NCBI GenBank assembly: GCA_002414205.1
Contig: DHYQ01000087.1
Coordinates: forward strand, 3,510-18,286
DNA: 14,777 bases
From: Gallionellaceae bacterium UBA5126
GTDB lineage: Bacteria; Pseudomonadota; Gammaproteobacteria; Burkholderiales; Gallionellaceae
Reading direction: 5' to 3'
In this document: in pieces, positions 14,756 to 14,777 of the stretch
How positions within the stretch are numbered: position 1 is the first letter of the stretch
Layout: every line of letters starts with the position of its first letter
Notes under the pieces: model-generated
Told to the model about the DNA's origin: nothing
The model's database searches: none
What the model saw: only the letters and a program-made list of their open reading frames with translations
Position numbers and translations under genes: made by a program

Positions 14756-14777
14756 ATGATCTTGGCAGACGGCGATT
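14756..14777 (+). CDS. modB: Probable modB start, cut by the window edge
   Basis: An ATG 6 bp after modA opens a frame reading MILADGD up to the edge. The acidic D-G-D start just before the first membrane helix fits ModB permeases, and modB normally follows modA. Only seven codons are visible, so the call rests mainly on position. Confidence 0.5.

Overview
The window reads as ordinary bacterial chromosome from a Gram-negative, most likely a beta- or gammaproteobacterium. The basis is Sec-type signal peptides on periplasmic proteins, a thyA-folA pair, family-typical ModA, RsuA, WrbA, YihY and YidB proteins, and an initiator tRNA with a strong sigma70-type promoter. Overall base composition is moderately GC-rich by eye. 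I cannot name the genus.

Layout. 1-49 holds the 5' part of an initiator tRNA-fMet (minus strand) that runs off the left edge, with its promoter at 65-93. 135-6184 is a minus-strand block of three closely spaced genes: an M17 leucyl-aminopeptidase-type enzyme, then two paralogous proteins of about 760 residues. Each paralog fuses a periplasmic amino-acid-binding-type (LivJ-like, type I) domain to a complete pentameric ligand-gated ion channel (pro-loop/Cys-loop receptor superfamily). 6316-7836 is a membrane-anchored GGDEF diguanylate cyclase, also on the minus strand. 8015-9897 on the plus strand carries thyA, folA (ATGA overlap) and a small PD-(D/E)XK nuclease-like gene. 9898-10161 is non-coding and holds a strong palindromic repeat. 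10162-10881 is rsuA. 10867-12112 (minus) is a HugZ/PNPOx-like flavoprotein gene and wrbA, one base apart. 12167-13426 is a YihY/BrkB membrane protein. 13413-13814 (minus) is a YidB/DUF937 protein. 13976-14749 is modA, followed by the probable first codons of modB at the right edge.

The part most worth attention is the channel operon. The two fused receptors keep a nearly identical membrane pore. They differ in the ligand-contact loops of the binding domain and lack a recognisable loop A of the classical agonist site. The inference is a receptor channel, possibly heteromeric, gated by a small ligand captured by a Venus-flytrap module, co-expressed with a cytoplasmic aminopeptidase. Ligand, ion selectivity and subunit mixing are not shown by the sequence.

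The rest is mainly housekeeping: dTMP/tetrahydrofolate synthesis, 16S rRNA modification, flavin-dependent redox enzymes and molybdate uptake. Two convergent gene pairs (rsuA/hugZ-like and yihY/yidB) overlap tail-to-tail by 15 and 14 bp, leaving no room for an intergenic terminator.
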